Source: Cherax quadricarinatus (lineage: Eukaryota; Arthropoda; Malacostraca; Decapoda; Parastacidae). Taken from it: 64,000 bases of DNA. The notes under the pieces were generated by a model. That model ran no database searches. It was not told the DNA's origin and worked only from the letters and a program-made list of their open reading frames with translations. Positions 20,721 to 32,512 of the stretch are shown here, one piece after another (the stretch's first letter is position 1; each line of letters starts with the position of its first letter). Both the position numbers and the translations under genes were made by a program. The stretch spans positions 21,453,485 through 21,517,484 of the forward strand of contig NC_091368.1 of assembly GCF_038502225.1 (NCBI RefSeq). Reading direction: 5' to 3'.

Positions 20721-23017
20721 CAGGTCCTCCATCACAAATCCGGCATCATTGGGACCTGTAGTTTGCCGGATTACTGAGTTTGCCGGATTACAGAGTGGTT
20801 AGGTTAGAATACACTTAATAAAATTTAACAACTTGACTTACGCAAAGTTTATTGAACATCGGCAAAAATCGAACATTTCTGCTACTTTGAGCTCAATTTC
20901 AAGGTACTTTTCGTCATGAAAGCAATCAAAATCATGTCTATTCCTGTAATATATCTTCCATTTTATCAAATGAGTCCAAAAAATGAGAATACAGTCATAA
21001 AAACCATATGAAAATATACTGCAAAGAGGCGGCTAATGGCTGAGAAGTGAACTCCCTTATTTATCGCCCATCTTTTTTATTTTTGCTGTACGTTAAGAAG
21101 CATCTTTCCATCATACATTGCTCAAGTTTCAATAAGATAGCCCAACAAACAACCGAGAAAAAAAAAATATTTACCAAAAATCATATATGGCAAACCCAAG
21201 CCAGGTACTGGAAATAAGTCACTTTGTCTGACTTTCCTGGGTTATCCTAGGTTCTCTATACATACATAGATTATCATACATAGCAGTGTAACTGTATTTG
21301 TGTATAGTACCTGAATAAACTTATTTACTTCTAGTCTGTCAACTGAGTACAAGAAACTGCCAATTCACTTATTTCAACTACACAATAAAGTGGTCAGAAA
21401 TTGGCAATTTGGCCAATTTCACACAAATTTCAACAGATGCCAATTTCAAAATAGGGTTCAGAATAAGCAATGTAGACATTCCTGGCACTAAAATAACATT
21501 TTCTCTGTTCATTAGTCACGGCTACAGGCCCCTCTTATATTACTCTTGCTTACCATTTGGAATTTTTATTCACAAAAAAATAGAAGATTTACTGTTATGC
21601 AGACTGCTGCATTATTGTAATAATTGTATAAATAATGTCAACCCATTCTTGACTCTGTATTGGAATTTGGACTGGCAGGCGGACAGGTATTGGACGGTGA
21701 CGTCATTTGTTTACTCTTGAGCTTCGTTAAAGAATAGAACATTTTGATTACTGTGAGCGCAATTTCAAGGTACTTTTCATCATGAAAGCAATCAAAATCA
21801 TATTTATTTCTGTGATATATCTTTCATTCTATCAAATGAGACCAAAAAAATGAGAATATAGCCATAAAAACCATACAAAAATATACCGCTAATGGCTGAG
21901 AAGTGAACTCCGCTATTTATGGTCTGATTTCTTTCATTTTTGGTGTACGTTAAGAAGTATCTTTCCATCATACATTGCCCAAGTTTCAACAAGATAACCC
22001 AACAAACAACTGAGAAAATAATATAATAATAATAACTATCTTTATTTACTACACGTACATGTACAAGGTATACAGGCCTAGCTGACATCAGTTACATACT
22101 ACTATATAGAAAGCTGCTTGTTATGCAGAGTATTTCAAGAAAATTTGGTCAGTGTCCCAGGATAACACCCACTAGTCGGTAACACCCAGGTACCTATTTA
22201 CTGATGGGTAAACATAGACAACAGGTGTAAAGAAACACTCCAAATGTTTCTACCTTGGCTGGGAATCGAATATTTACCAAAAATCATATATGGCTAACGC
22301 AAGCCAGGTACTAGAAATAAGCCACGTTCACTTTTTTGGGTTATCCTAGGTTCTCTACACATATGCTGCTATGTGTGATAATCTATATAGAGAAAATAAC
22401 TTTTTTGTTTCAGGTTTATGGTGCAGTATGAGCGTATATCACAGCCCTGTGCTACACTCCGTTTTCTCTTAATATAAGCCCCTCAAGATAGGGATAGGAG
22501 AATGGTATTTGTATACCATATCCTCTTAATACCTCCGTCGAACTGCTCGGTGTTATGCCAAATATTATTTATTCTGGAGTGTTTAACATGTTCTATGTTA
22601 TTTATATTGTTTATTATGTCATATTAGATCAATTGTGATAGGCAAATAAGCTGTAGTGTTGATATTAGCGCAATAATAAAGCATATTCTCCTGCATCATG
22701 AGAATTAGCTCATAGCAACCAACAGTAGCTTCAAAGTCACCTTATCTTTAATGGATAATGTACTGTGTCGGTGCTTTACATAATGAGAAGCATTTCTTTT
22801 ATTCATTGGAACCATGGCTAGGGCTAAAAGCAAGCAGGTTATAACAATAAATGGAGAAAAAGAAATTTGAATGACTCGTGCAGCAAGTAGCGCCACCAAA
22901 CAGTACCAGCAGGTTGGTGTGGCAGCCCTCAAAATTTGAAATTATACTAGCCAAAATTAGTGCTGAATAACTGAAGGAACCGAATAACTGATTGCCGGAT
23001 TTGTGATGGCGGACCTG
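20721..23017. mobile_element. Element X copy 1, Tigger-like non-autonomous transposon
   Basis: Termini caggtcctccatcac (20721) and gtgatggcggacctg (to 23017) are inverted repeats with a TA on each outer side, as expected of Tigger/mariner transposons. Inside, a block of about 450 bp occurs twice (20850-21310 and 21720-22390), separated by a piece of TTAA-MITE interior (21330-21720). A SINE sits in the second block. Near the right end the minus strand has an ATG followed by MNKRNASHYVKHRHST and LSIKDKVTL, like the start of a CENP-B-type transposase; the rest is missing. Confidence 0.8.
22017..22268 (-). mobile_element. SINE inside element X1
   Basis: The minus strand starts at a B-box-like attcgattccc, continues with acacctgttgtc and ggtacctgggtgtta, and ends in gtaaataaagat plus a (TTA)n tail. 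It interrupts a block whose unbroken version is at 20850-21310. Copy X2 has the SINE at the same place, so it inserted before the two X copies separated. Confidence 0.75.
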
Positions 23018-23041
23018 TAGGATCATCTGCCCAATGTTTTA

Positions 23042-24117
23042 TTAACCCTTTGACTGTCGCAACCCCCAATCCTGAGGTGTCTCCTGGTGTCGCAAAATTT
23101 AAAAAAAAAAAAAAAAAAAATTTTTCTTATGAAATGATAGAGAATCTTTTCCCGATTGTAAAGACACACAAAAAAACGAAATCTGATGGAAAACTGACGG
23201 AATTACGCTCTCGCGAAGTTAGCGACCTCGGCGATATTTACAAATTGGCGATTTCGCCCACTTTGAGCCCTATTTTCGGCTAATTCCATTATTCCAGTCG
23301 ACCAAACTCATAGCTATTTCTTCAGAACTCCATTTTTTCCATCGATTGAGTACAAGAAACTGGCCATTTACCGATTTCAACTACCCAATAACATGGTCAG
23401 AAATTTGCAATTTGGCCAATTTCACGAAAATTAAAAAATATGACAATTTCAAAATAAGGACCAGAATGAACAATGCAGACATTCTTGGCTCTAAAATAAC
23501 ATTTTCTTTGTTCATCAGTCATGTCTCCAGCCCCTCTGATATTACTCTTGCTTTTTATTTTGAAATTTTATTCAAACAAAAAATAGAAGATTTACTGTTA
23601 TGCAGACTACTGCAATACTGTAATAATTGTAAAAATTACATCAACCCATTCATGACTGCATATTAGAATGGCTATTTGGATATTTATTGGACAATGACAT
23701 CATTTGTTTACTTTTGAACATCGGCAAAAATCAAACATTTCCCGTACTTTGTGCTCCATTTCCAGGTTCTTTTTATAGTAAAATTAATCAAAATCACCTC
23801 TATTTCTATAATATAGTTTCCATTCTATCAAATGAGACCAAGAAAACGAGAATACAACCACAAATACTATACAAAAATAGACCACAATTCGGCATTTTAA
23901 TTAAAAAAAAACGGTCGGAGTTCTTTTTTTCTCATTATGCACTGCATGCTCCAGGATTTTTTTTATATGGTGCACACTGACCACACAGACCCATTCTCTC
24001 ACATGTGGGCCTACCAGCTTTCTCCTGCCTGATTGGAAGCTGCTAGAATTTATGAGTATACGTCAAACACGGTACCTCGTAAACCTATATATACGGCCGC
24101 GACAGTCAAAGGGTTAA
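23042..24117 (+). mobile_element. TTAA MITE copy 7
   Basis: TTAA at 23042-23045 and 24114-24117, with termini ccctttgactgtcgc and gcgacagtcaaaggg, exact inverted repeats. It belongs to the 'gactgtcg' subfamily together with copy 1, which it closely resembles. One palindrome remains, as ctatatatacgg. Confidence 0.92.
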
Positions 24118-24708
24118 AACCTTCAACCCAGGACCCCTCCTTACTAACTAAAGCAAACTAAGAAAGGGTAATCACTGATACACTATGAGCCAAAAAAGTT
24201 GTAGAGAACCCTGGACCTGCATGAACTAACTCTAAGTCTGAATGAACATTCATTATTTTCTGAGTAAAATAATCAGTAGAATAAAAGAGGTAGAACAGGT
24301 TTAGATGTACAACCAATTAGGTCATTTAAATGGGTGAACAGGAGCTGCTAATTGCTGTGACAAAATTCCATGTTTTTCACTGTAGTATTCCACTTTGAGC
24401 TGATGCCCTGTCCACTACTGCTCTGTGGGTTTCTACATAATTGGGGCATGATGCAGTACACACACACTGTCAACATCATTCCACACACTTATGATGCCTA
24501 CATTGCTGGCCAACCGAGGAATCATGCCAAGGTGAAAAATCATGAATCAAGATTATTTTAGTGATCAAAGGCCAGAACTTACAAGCCACTGCCATGAACA
24601 CTTCATCATGACAAGTCAAAAAGAAATGGAGATGCATCCACCTTGCTGAAGGCATCTCTCCATCACACCAACCTGATCTCAATCAAGATTTCTGTAATTA
24701 CAAAAATA
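24118..24708. other. Intergenic, no gene recognised
   Basis: Probably continues the decayed LINE interrupted by X1 and copy 7, but no diagnostic motif could be read. The short ORFs have no recognisable domain. Confidence 0.35.
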
Positions 24709-25205
24709 CAGTGGACCCCCGCATAACGATTTTAATCCGTGCAAGAGGGGTAATTGTTATGCGAAATAATCGGTATGTGAATGAATTTTCCCCATAAGAA
24801 ATAATGGAAATAAAATTAATCCGTGCAAGACACCCAAAAGTATGAAAAAAAAAAATTTTTACCACTTGAAATATACATTTTCCCACACACAAAGAGAAGG
24901 ATACATGCACAATAGTAGAGTAGTACATGCACAGTATATATTGTGCATGTACTAGTCTACTAAATGAAGAATAAATGACACTTACCTTTATTGAAGATGC
25001 AGCAATGACTGATGAGACACTGTGTCCTGGGAGTGCCTTTTCCTCCTGAGTACTGTAGGTCCTGTTTGGCATTTTCTTCCAGAACAGGCCTTATCACACT
25101 GTGTATGCCACTACGATTCTTAAATCTCTCAAACCAACCTTTGCTGGCTTTAAATTCACCAATATGAGCACTAGTTCCAGGCATTTTTCCCTGTTCACCT
25201 GGGTG

Positions 25206-25913
25206 TTAGTCGACTTGTGTGGGTTGCATCCTGGGAGACAAGATTAAGTACCCCAATGGAAATAAGTTAGACAGTCTTCGATGACACTGACTTTTTTGGG
25301 TTATCCTGGGTGGCAAATCCTCTGGGGTTAATTGTTTCTTGGTATTCTCAATAAGCCACACCAACAACGGTGCTACAGCAGCAGCAGCAGCTGACGGTGG
25401 TACAGCAGCAACAGACGATGCTACAGCAGCAGCAGACGATGCTACAGCAGCAACAGACGATGTTACAGCAGCAGCAGACGATGCTACAGCAGCAGCAGCA
25501 GCTGACGGTGGTACAGCAGCAACAGACGATGCTACAGCAGCAGCAGACGATGCTACAGCAGCAACAGACGATGTTACAGCAGCAGCAGACGATGCTACAG
25601 CAGCAGCAGCAGCTGACGGTGGTACAGCAGCAACAGACGATGCTACAGCAGCAACAGACGATGTTACAGCAGCAGCAGACGATGCTACAGCAGCAGCAGC
25701 AGCAGCAGCTGACAGTGCAGCAGCAGCAGCAGCAGCAGCTGTACCACCAATAGTAGCGATGGTTGATTGGGGTTTATTATACAACCTGGCCAGCTCGGAG
25801 ACACGCACTCCACTTTCATACTTATCAATGATCTTTTTCTTCATCTCTATTGTAATTCTCACCCTTATTGCTGTAGGGTTGGCACTAGAAGCTTTCTTGG
25901 GGCCCATGGTCAC
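25206..25913 (-). pseudogene. Tigger transposase N-terminus fused to an alanine-rich repeat
   Basis: ATG at 25907 (GPKKASSANPT). Residues 3-55 match the CENP-B-type helix-turn-helix of the Tigger at 45344 (TIEMKKKIIDKYESGVR, SELARLYNKPQST). The coding strand then runs through the CTG-rich tract as about 120 residues of Ala/Ser/Val. It re-enters recognisable sequence at PLLVWLIENTKKQL before reading into the SINE piece. The DDD catalytic core is absent. The repeat replaces the residues between the first helix-turn-helix and the LLVW segment. It is not a functional transposase; a DNA-binding remnant could in principle be translated. Confidence 0.6.
25375..25755. repeat. CAG/GACGATGCT compound minisatellite
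   Basis: Units of roughly 15-30 bp built from (CAG)n plus acgatgcta, acgatgtta or ctgacggtggta, arranged in higher-order blocks. All frames are open because neither the units nor their complements contain a stop. Confidence 0.93.
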
Positions 25914-26177
25914 TTATTTTCCAGAAAAAGCACCGAAAACACTGTAATAATACGAAATATTCCGATTGTATGCTTGGATGTTACCGCGGAGGCTGGCTGG
26001 TAAACAATGCCACCGGCGGAACATGTGAGCGTGGCTCAGGCCGCACATTGGACGCGTCTCGGACGAAAATCGGTGAGCGGGTTTTTAAGCGGTATGTGAG
26101 GCAAAATTTTGGCGATTAAAGCAAGCGGTATGTGGATTAATCGCTATGTGATGCCATCGGTATGCGGGGGTCCACTG

Positions 26178-26600
26178 TACAGTGCACATTCATAGGAAGG
26201 GTGCAATAAAATATCAAGACTAAAATAAATGATACTGCAATGACTCATGAAATCATAATGACACAATTGCAAACAAACCATACCATGGGTGGGGTTAGAA
26301 CCTGCAGTCAGAGTCATAAAACTCCAGATCTATGCATTAGCCACTGTTTTGGGGTTCCGTTACCCAGACTCTCAGGTCTCTGTATCAAGCTTCTTTAGCT
26401 CTTAGTGGCTTCTCTGACCTCATAAAATTTGAGAGACCATAACCACTCCTTCTGAATTCCTCAGGTTCACCAACTATGTATTACTTTTTAACTGCTCTGA
26501 GAACATTAGTCAGTCAGGCATCATTACCAAAGGCTTTAGTGATCATTTACTGCACCAGCAAAATCATTAGGGAATGGATAGGCCTACACGACAATTAAAA
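26178..26600. other. Intergenic, no gene recognised
   Basis: No repeat or ORF can be named. A tRNA-like stretch (ggggttagaacctgcagtc, 26290) may be a SINE head. Confidence 0.3.
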
Positions 26601-26955
26601 TGAGGCCCACTAGAAACTACAGTAAATCCTGGTAAATAGGTTACACAATCGTGATTGGACAGTGATAAGTTGCATGGACGTAAATGATGCCTGGGAAAAA
26701 TTCAAAACAGTGTTCACTGCCATTCTTCATAATATTGCACCAGTTAAAGAGGTTAGGATTAAACAGAGACCCGAACTCTGGATGACGACTGAGATATTAG
26801 ATGTGAAATTCAGAGACCAGTTGCTAAAAAGCTTTAAGGCAAACAGACAGGATATTGCAGCACTAAATGAATTCCAAAGGGTGAGGAACAGAGTGCAGAG
26901 GCTTAAAAATGGAGCAAAGGTAAGGCACTATTGCTCAAAAATTGAAGAGTAGAAG
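26601..26955 (+). pseudogene. LINE fragment, endonuclease-RT linker
   Basis: The ORF 26662-26952 reads DVNDAWEKFKTVFTAIL, APVKEVRIKQRPELWM and RNRVQRLKNGAKVRHY. This is the conserved stretch between the endonuclease and reverse transcriptase in CR1/Jockey-type LINEs. It is only 97 residues, with neither catalytic domain. The family is not the same as at 40247 or 42541. Confidence 0.7.
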
Positions 26956-27354
26956 AATAACCCCAGAAATGAAAATGAAAATGTTTATTTCCTTGCAAAG
27001 CTTACAATGTGTGTGGTTTGCATATTGTAAAATAATTAGAAAGAAGGCATCTATCATGCCTAGGCATTTCTGGCAGACTAATCCAAATTTTTACTCTTTA
27101 CTGACACAGGCTATGGAGCAGTACATTTTAATATACATTGTTGTATTCTGATATAAAAGTTAGGTAACTGAAGTGATTAATTAGATTAATAATAGCGAGG
27201 TAGTACAAAACATATAACAATATTACAATTAGTAAATTTAGTAATGGAAATGGTTTTGTCTTGGCATGATACACTGTTTCTATTAAAGCTCCTGTATTGG
27301 GAGGATATCTTAGGCAAACTTAGGACTAACTTAAGATTTATTAGGCAATAGCTA
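26956..27354 (-). mobile_element. LINE 3' UTR remnant
   Basis: Minus-strand sequence related to the 3' end of the LINE at 42541 (atgcctaggcattt, gactaacttaagattta against acttaagattaactaag). It is non-coding and degraded. Confidence 0.5.
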
Positions 27355-27356
27355 TA

Positions 27357-27925
27357 CAGTGGGGCTCCACTTTTACGGCAGGTTAGGTTCCAGGCTACTG
27401 CTGGAAAGCAAACATCGCCGGAAAGCAGAGCTTCATTTTTTCCACTTACAAATGCATATAAATGCCAGATAACAAGTTTACACTAACATATATTAAGTTA
27501 TCAATAGAACTAGGCATTAAAAACAATAAAAAGTAAAATACACACACAGTACACCCATTACTTACCTTAAAATATTTGTAGTCTTAATGTAGGGTGAGAG
27601 ATGAGTTTTATATGTAGGAAGTTAGGTGTGGGAGGTATGGCAGCCAGCCAGGTCAGAATACCCCACCCCACCCACATGTAATATACTACGTCATTTAATT
27701 CAAGCGCCCCAGAGCGATAAAATACATATACAGTACGTTCATTAATTACCTTAAAATTTTTGTAGTCTTAATGTAAGGTGAGAGGTGAGTTTTATTTGTA
27801 GGAATGCAAGTTTGTGAAGTATGGTAGCCAGCCAGGGCAGCCCACCCCACCCACAAGTAATGTAAAAAACCAGGCGAATGTGTCTGGTTTTTGTTCATAC
27901 ACTTTTTGTACTACATCATAATTAA
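27357..27925. mobile_element. Family K repeat (Tigger-type terminus), partial
   Basis: Starts TA|cagtggggctccac. The body, with ataaatgccagataaca, ccttaaaatatttgtagtc and ccaccccacccaca, recurs in 35396-36420 and, inverted, in the pieces scattered between 44856 and 59200. Two similar sub-blocks occur in this copy (27540-27690 and 27720-27870). Confidence 0.65.
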
Positions 27926-27926
27926 C

Positions 27927-28740
27927 TAAAGTGGAACCTCAAATTTCGAATGTATCACTTATCGAACTTTTCGAAAATCGAACGCTTTTTTCTAACCAAC
28001 TTTGTCCCTGTTATCAAACTCGCCCCTGTTTTCGAACAGCCGGGTACCAGCCCTGTCTGGCAGCCCACTCTGTCCATGTCCCCGCGCAGGCGCCATGAGC
28101 CAGTCTGGTTTTGCTGATGCTTGAGTGAAAACTAACCTGCGCTCTCATTCAAACATTTTACGATTATTTCATTGTGTTTAGTGCTTGTGGGACTGTGAAA
28201 TAAGATACCATGGGTCCAAAGAAACTTGCTAGTGATACCCCTGTGGTAAAGAAAGTGAGAAACACCATAGATGTGAAGAAGGAATTAATACAGAAGTATG
28301 AGAGTGGTGTGAGACTTGCTGAGCTTGCCAGGATGTACAGAGGACTGTGGACAGTTGTTTTGTGAGACAGAAATAGAGGACTGTGGACAGATATTTTGTG
28401 AGACAGGGGTCCAGTGACTCTCAAGCTGGTCCTAGTGGCATTAAAAGACAGAGAACTGAAGTAACCCCAGAGAGGGCTTTGATACCTCAAGTCCTCATGG
28501 AGGGGGATTCTCCTTCCAAACATTAACCCCAACTCCCTCTCCTCCTCCTCCTCATCTTCCAGATGCCATCACCAATGTTCAATAAAGGTAAGTAAAAATG
28601 TTATTTTATATGTTTATTTAAATTTATTAATACATAATTGAAGACTGTATTTGTTGTGTGTATGTAAAACTATAATTAATCTCTATAAAATGTTTTTTTT
28701 TTTTTTGTGAATATTTTTGGGTTTCTGGAACGGATTAATT
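27927..28740 (+). mobile_element. Tigger derivative with internal deletion
   Basis: Left terminus gtggaacctcaaatttcg after TA. It contains the transposase start (28210) and its C-terminus (28420-28520) with the middle deleted. The right terminus is lost where the next element begins at 28744. At the deletion joint the phrase agaggactgtggaca is tandemly duplicated (28340 and 28376). Confidence 0.7.
28210..28365 (+). pseudogene. Tigger transposase N-terminal remnant
   Basis: ATG at 28210. The 51 residues start GPKKLASDTPVVKKVRN, followed by KYESGVRLAELARMY, matching residues 2-50 of the Tigger at 45344. It then jumps to sequence from near the transposase C-terminus and stops. C-terminal-type residues (QAGPSGIKRQ, VTPERAL) reappear out of frame at 28425-28490. 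Confidence 0.7.
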
Positions 28741-28965
28741 GTACAGTGGAACCTCTACTTACGAGTTTAATCCATTCCGTGACTGTGGTCGCATCTGGAT
28801 TTGCTCGTTTGTAGAGTCAATTTTCTTCATTTAAATTAACTGAAATGGAATTAATCCGTCCCAGTGGAATTCCAGGCACAACAAAATACTTGAATATTTC
28901 CGTGATATCAACTCTATGGCTTATTTATCTATCACAATTCATATAGTATAACATAATAAACAATA

Positions 28966-30045
28966 TTAACCCTTTGAGGGTCGACAGGCCCTCTCCGAAA
29001 CTCGTTCTCAGGGTCGGCCAAATTTAAAAAAAGAAAAAAATTATTTTCTCTTATGAAAAGATAGAGAATCTTTTCCTGATCATAACGACACCAAAAGTTT
29101 GAAATTTGATTGAAAACTTACGGAATTATGCTCTCGCAAAGTTAGCGGTCTCGGCGATGTTTACGGATCGGCGATTTTGCCCACTTTGAGCCCCATTTTT
29201 GGCCAATTTCACTGTACTAGTCGACAAAAAACATGAATATTTTGCTAGAACTCCATTTTTTCTATCGAATGGGTGCAAGAAACCACCCATTTATAAATTC
29301 AACTATCCAGTACAGTGGTCAGAATTTAGCAATTTTGCCAATTTCACACAAATTTCAAAAGATGCCAATTTCGGAATAGGGTCCAGAATAAACAAGAAAG
29401 ACATTCCTGGCACTAAAATGACATTTCCTCTAGTCATTAGTCACGTCTCAAGGCCCCTCTCCTATTCTTTTGCTTTCCACTTTGAATTTTTATTCTCACA
29501 AAAAATATAAGATTTACTCTTATGCAGACTACTGCATTAGTGTAAAAAATTGTATAAATATTATTGGTGCACTTGTGAAAGAATATTAGACTCACCAGTT
29601 GACGTGTATTGCACGCTTGGCACGATTTGTTTACTTTTGAAGTTTGGTAAAAATCGAACATTTCTGCTACTTTGAGCTCAATTTCAAGGCACCTTTCATT
29701 GTAAAACCAGTCAAAATCATCTCAATTTCAGTAATATGTCTTCCATTCTATAAAATGAGACCAAGAAAACTAGAATACAACAATAAATACCATACGAAAA
29801 TACACTGCAAAGTCGCTGATTTATTAAAAAAAAATGGTCAAAGTTTTTTTTTTCTCATTATGCACTGTGTGCTGCAGGATTTTTTTTAGACTGTGCACAC
29901 TGACCACATAGACCCATTCTTTCATATAAAGGCCTACCAGCTTTCTCCCACTAGATTTGAGGCCGCTAGAATTTATGAGTACTAGTACGTCAAAAACCCC
30001 TACGCGTAAGACGTACTAGTACGACGAAAACCCTCAAAGGGTTAA
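28966..30045 (+). mobile_element. TTAA MITE copy 8
   Basis: TTAA at 28966-28969 and 30042-30045, with termini ccctttgagggtcg and aaccctcaaaggg. Palindromes are at 29978-29989 (one off) and 30012-30023 (CGTACTAGTACG). Its ends are the closest to those of the autonomous piggyBac at 47684. Confidence 0.93.
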
Positions 30046-30914
30046 TAACATAGAAACAAGATACAGGTCCTCCATCACAAATCCGGCAATCAGTTATTTG
30101 GTTCCTTCAGTTATTCGGCACTAATTTTGGCTAGCATAATTTCAAATTTCCAGGGTCGCCACACCAACCTGCTGGTACTGTTTGGTGGCGCTACTTGCTG
30201 CATAAGTCATTCCAATTTCTTTTTCTCCATTTATTGTTTTAACCTGCTTACTTTTAACCCTAGCCATGGTTCCAATGAACAAAAGAAATGCTTCTCATTA
30301 TGTAAAGCACCGACACAGTACATTATCCATTAAAGATAAGGTAACTTTGAAGCCACTGTCGGTTGTCATGAGCTCAGTCTCATGAAGCAGGAGAATATGC
30401 TTTATTATTGTGCTAATATCAACATTACAGCTTATTTGCCTATCACAATAGATCTAATATGACATAATAAACAATATAAATAACATAAAACATGTTAAAT
30501 ACTCCAGAATGAATAATATTTGGCATAACACCGAGCAGTTCGACGGAGGTATTAAGAGGATATGGTATACAAATACCATTCTCCTATCCCTGTCTTGGGG
30601 GGCTTATATCAGAGAAAACAGAGTGTAGCACAGGGCTAACTGTCATATACAGTGGACCCCTGCATACCGTATGCATCGCATACCGTACAATCCGCATACC
30701 GCTCGCTTTCTTCACAAAAATTTTGCCTCGCATACCGCCCAAAAACCCGCTCACCGCTCTTCGTCCGAGACGCGTCCAATGTGCGCCCTTAGCCAGCCTC
30801 ACATGTTCCGCCGGTGGCATTGTTTACCAGCCAGCCTCCGCGGTAACATCCAAGCATACAATCGGAACATTTCGTATTATTACAGTGTTTTTGGTGATTT
30901 TTTCTGGAAAATAA

Positions 30915-31544
30915 GTGACCATGGGCCCCAAGAAAGCTTCTAGTGCCAACCCTACAGCAATAAGGGTGAGAATTACTATAGAGATGAAGAAAAAGATCAT
31001 TGATAAGTATGAAAGTGGAGTGCGTGTCTCCGAGCTGGCCAGGTTGTATAATAAACCCCAATCAACCATCACTACTATTGGTGGTACAGCTGCTGCTGTA
31101 CCACCGTCAGCTGCTGCTGCACTGTCAGCTGCTGCTGTAGCATCGTCTGCTGCTGCTGTAGCATCGTCTGCTGCTGCTGCTGCTGTAGCATCGTCTGCTG
31201 CTGCTGCTGCTGTACCACCGTCTGCTGCTGCTGTAGCATCGTCTGCTGCTGCTGTAGCATCGTCTGCTGCTGCTGCTGCTGTACCACCGTCTGCTGCTGC
31301 TGTAGCATCGTCTGCTGCTGCTGCTGCTGTACCACCGTCTGCTGCTGCTGTAGCATCGTCTGCTGCTGCTGTAGCATCATCTGCTGCTGCTGTAGCACTG
31401 TCAGCTGCTGCTGCTGCTGCTGTAGCACCGTTGTTGGTGTGGCTTATTGAGAATACCAAGAAACAATTAACCCCAGAGGATTTGCCACCCAGGATAACCC
31501 AAAAAAGTCAGTGTCATCTAACTTATTTCCATTGGGGTCCTTAA
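30915..31544 (+). pseudogene. Tigger transposase N-terminus fused to alanine-rich repeat, copy 2
   Basis: The frame opens with TMGPKKASSANPTAIR and the helix-turn-helix TIEMKKKIIDKYESGVR. It passes through about 117 residues of Ala/Ser/Val/Pro and re-enters at PLLVWLIENTKKQL, then the SINE piece. The arrangement is the same as at 25206-25913 but the repeat units differ in order and number, so the tract has changed since the copies diverged. A short second frame at 31604 (GEFKASKGWFQRFKNRSG) is the next surviving part of the transposase. The catalytic core is missing. Confidence 0.6.
31075..31430. repeat. CTG compound minisatellite
   Basis: (CTG)n interspersed with tagcatcgt and taccaccgt in blocks of about 15-24 bp. 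It is homologous to the tract at 25375-25755 on the opposite strand, with different block order. Confidence 0.93.
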
Positions 31545-32247
31545 TCTTGTCTCCCAGGATGCAACCCACACCAGTCGACTAACACCCAGGTGAACAGGGA
31601 AAAATGCCTGGAACTAGTGCTCATATTGGTGAATTTAAAGCTAGCAAAGGTTGGTTTCAGAGATTTAAGAATCGTAGTGGCATACACAGTGTGATAAGGC
31701 ATGTTCTGGAAGAAAATGCCAAACAGGACCTACAGTACTCAGGAGGAAAAGGCACTCCCAGGACACAGTGTCTCATCAGTCATTGCTGCATCTTCAATAA
31801 GGTAAGTGTCATTTATTCTTCATTTAGTAGAGTAGTACATGCACAATATATATTGTGCATGTACTACTCTACTATTGTGCATGTATCCTTCTCTTTGTGT
31901 GTAGGAAAATGTATATTTCATGTGGTAAATTTTTTTTTTTCATACTTTTGGGTGTCTTGCACGGATTAATTTGATTTCCATTATTTCTTATGGGGAAAAT
32001 TCATTCGCATACCAACCATTTCGCATAACAATCGGCCCTCTTGCATGGATTAAAGTCGCTATGCGGGGGTCCACTGTACACTCATACTGCACCATAAACC
32101 TGAAACAAAAAAGTTATTTTCTCTCTATAGATTATCACACATAGCAGCATATGTGTAGAGAACCTAGGATAACCCAAAAAAGTCAACGTGGCTTATTTTT
32201 AGTACCTGGCTTGGGTTAGCCATATGTGATTTTTGGTAAATATTCGA

Positions 32248-32512
32248 TTCCCAGCCAGGGTAGAAATATTAGGCGTGTTTCTTTGCACCTGTTGTCTATG
32301 TTTACCCATCAGTAGATGGGTACCTGGGTGTTAATCGACTAGTGTGGGTGTTATTCTAGGACACTGACCTAATTTTCTTGATATATTCTGCATAACAAGC
32401 AGCTTTCTATATAGTAGTATGTCACTGATGTCAGCTAGGCCTGTATATCTTGTACATGTACGTGTAGTAAATAAAGATATTATTATTATTATTATTCTTA
32501 TTATTTTCTCAG
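32248..32512 (+). mobile_element. SINE inside element X2
   Basis: Starts at the B-box-like attcgattccc, has acctgttgtctatg and ggtacctgggtgtta, and ends gtaaataaagat plus (TTA)n. It is the equivalent of the SINE at 22017-22268. Confidence 0.75.

Larger units (their letters stand above)
24709..26177 (-). mobile_element. Tigger derivative with CAG-repeat expansion, copy 1
   Basis: Terminal inverted repeats cagtggacccccgcat and atgcgggggtccactg, with flanking TA. The 1469-bp element keeps a transposase N-terminus, an expanded triplet tract (25375-25755), a captured SINE piece (25196-25335) and a short mid-transposase segment. The rest of the transposase is deleted. The copy at 30650-32076 has the same build in opposite orientation. 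Confidence 0.88.
30650..32076 (+). mobile_element. Tigger derivative with CTG-repeat expansion, copy 2
   Basis: Termini cagtggacccctgcat and atgcgggggtccactg with TA on each side. Contents and order equal those of the element at 24709, inverted: transposase N-terminus (30920), triplet tract (31075-31430), SINE piece (31460-31595), mid-transposase piece (31600-31760) and a 50-bp palindrome (31825-31874). Confidence 0.88.

Noticed and set aside
24370..24682. Short ORFs at 24370-24561 (+) and 24476-24682 (-)
   Set aside because: Below chance length for AT-rich DNA of this size and without recognisable domains.
25339..25947. Poly-Ala/Asp/Thr and poly-Gln ORFs
   Set aside because: Frames opened by the CAG minisatellite inside a Tigger remnant. 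Only the Tigger helix-turn-helix part is kept, as a pseudogene.
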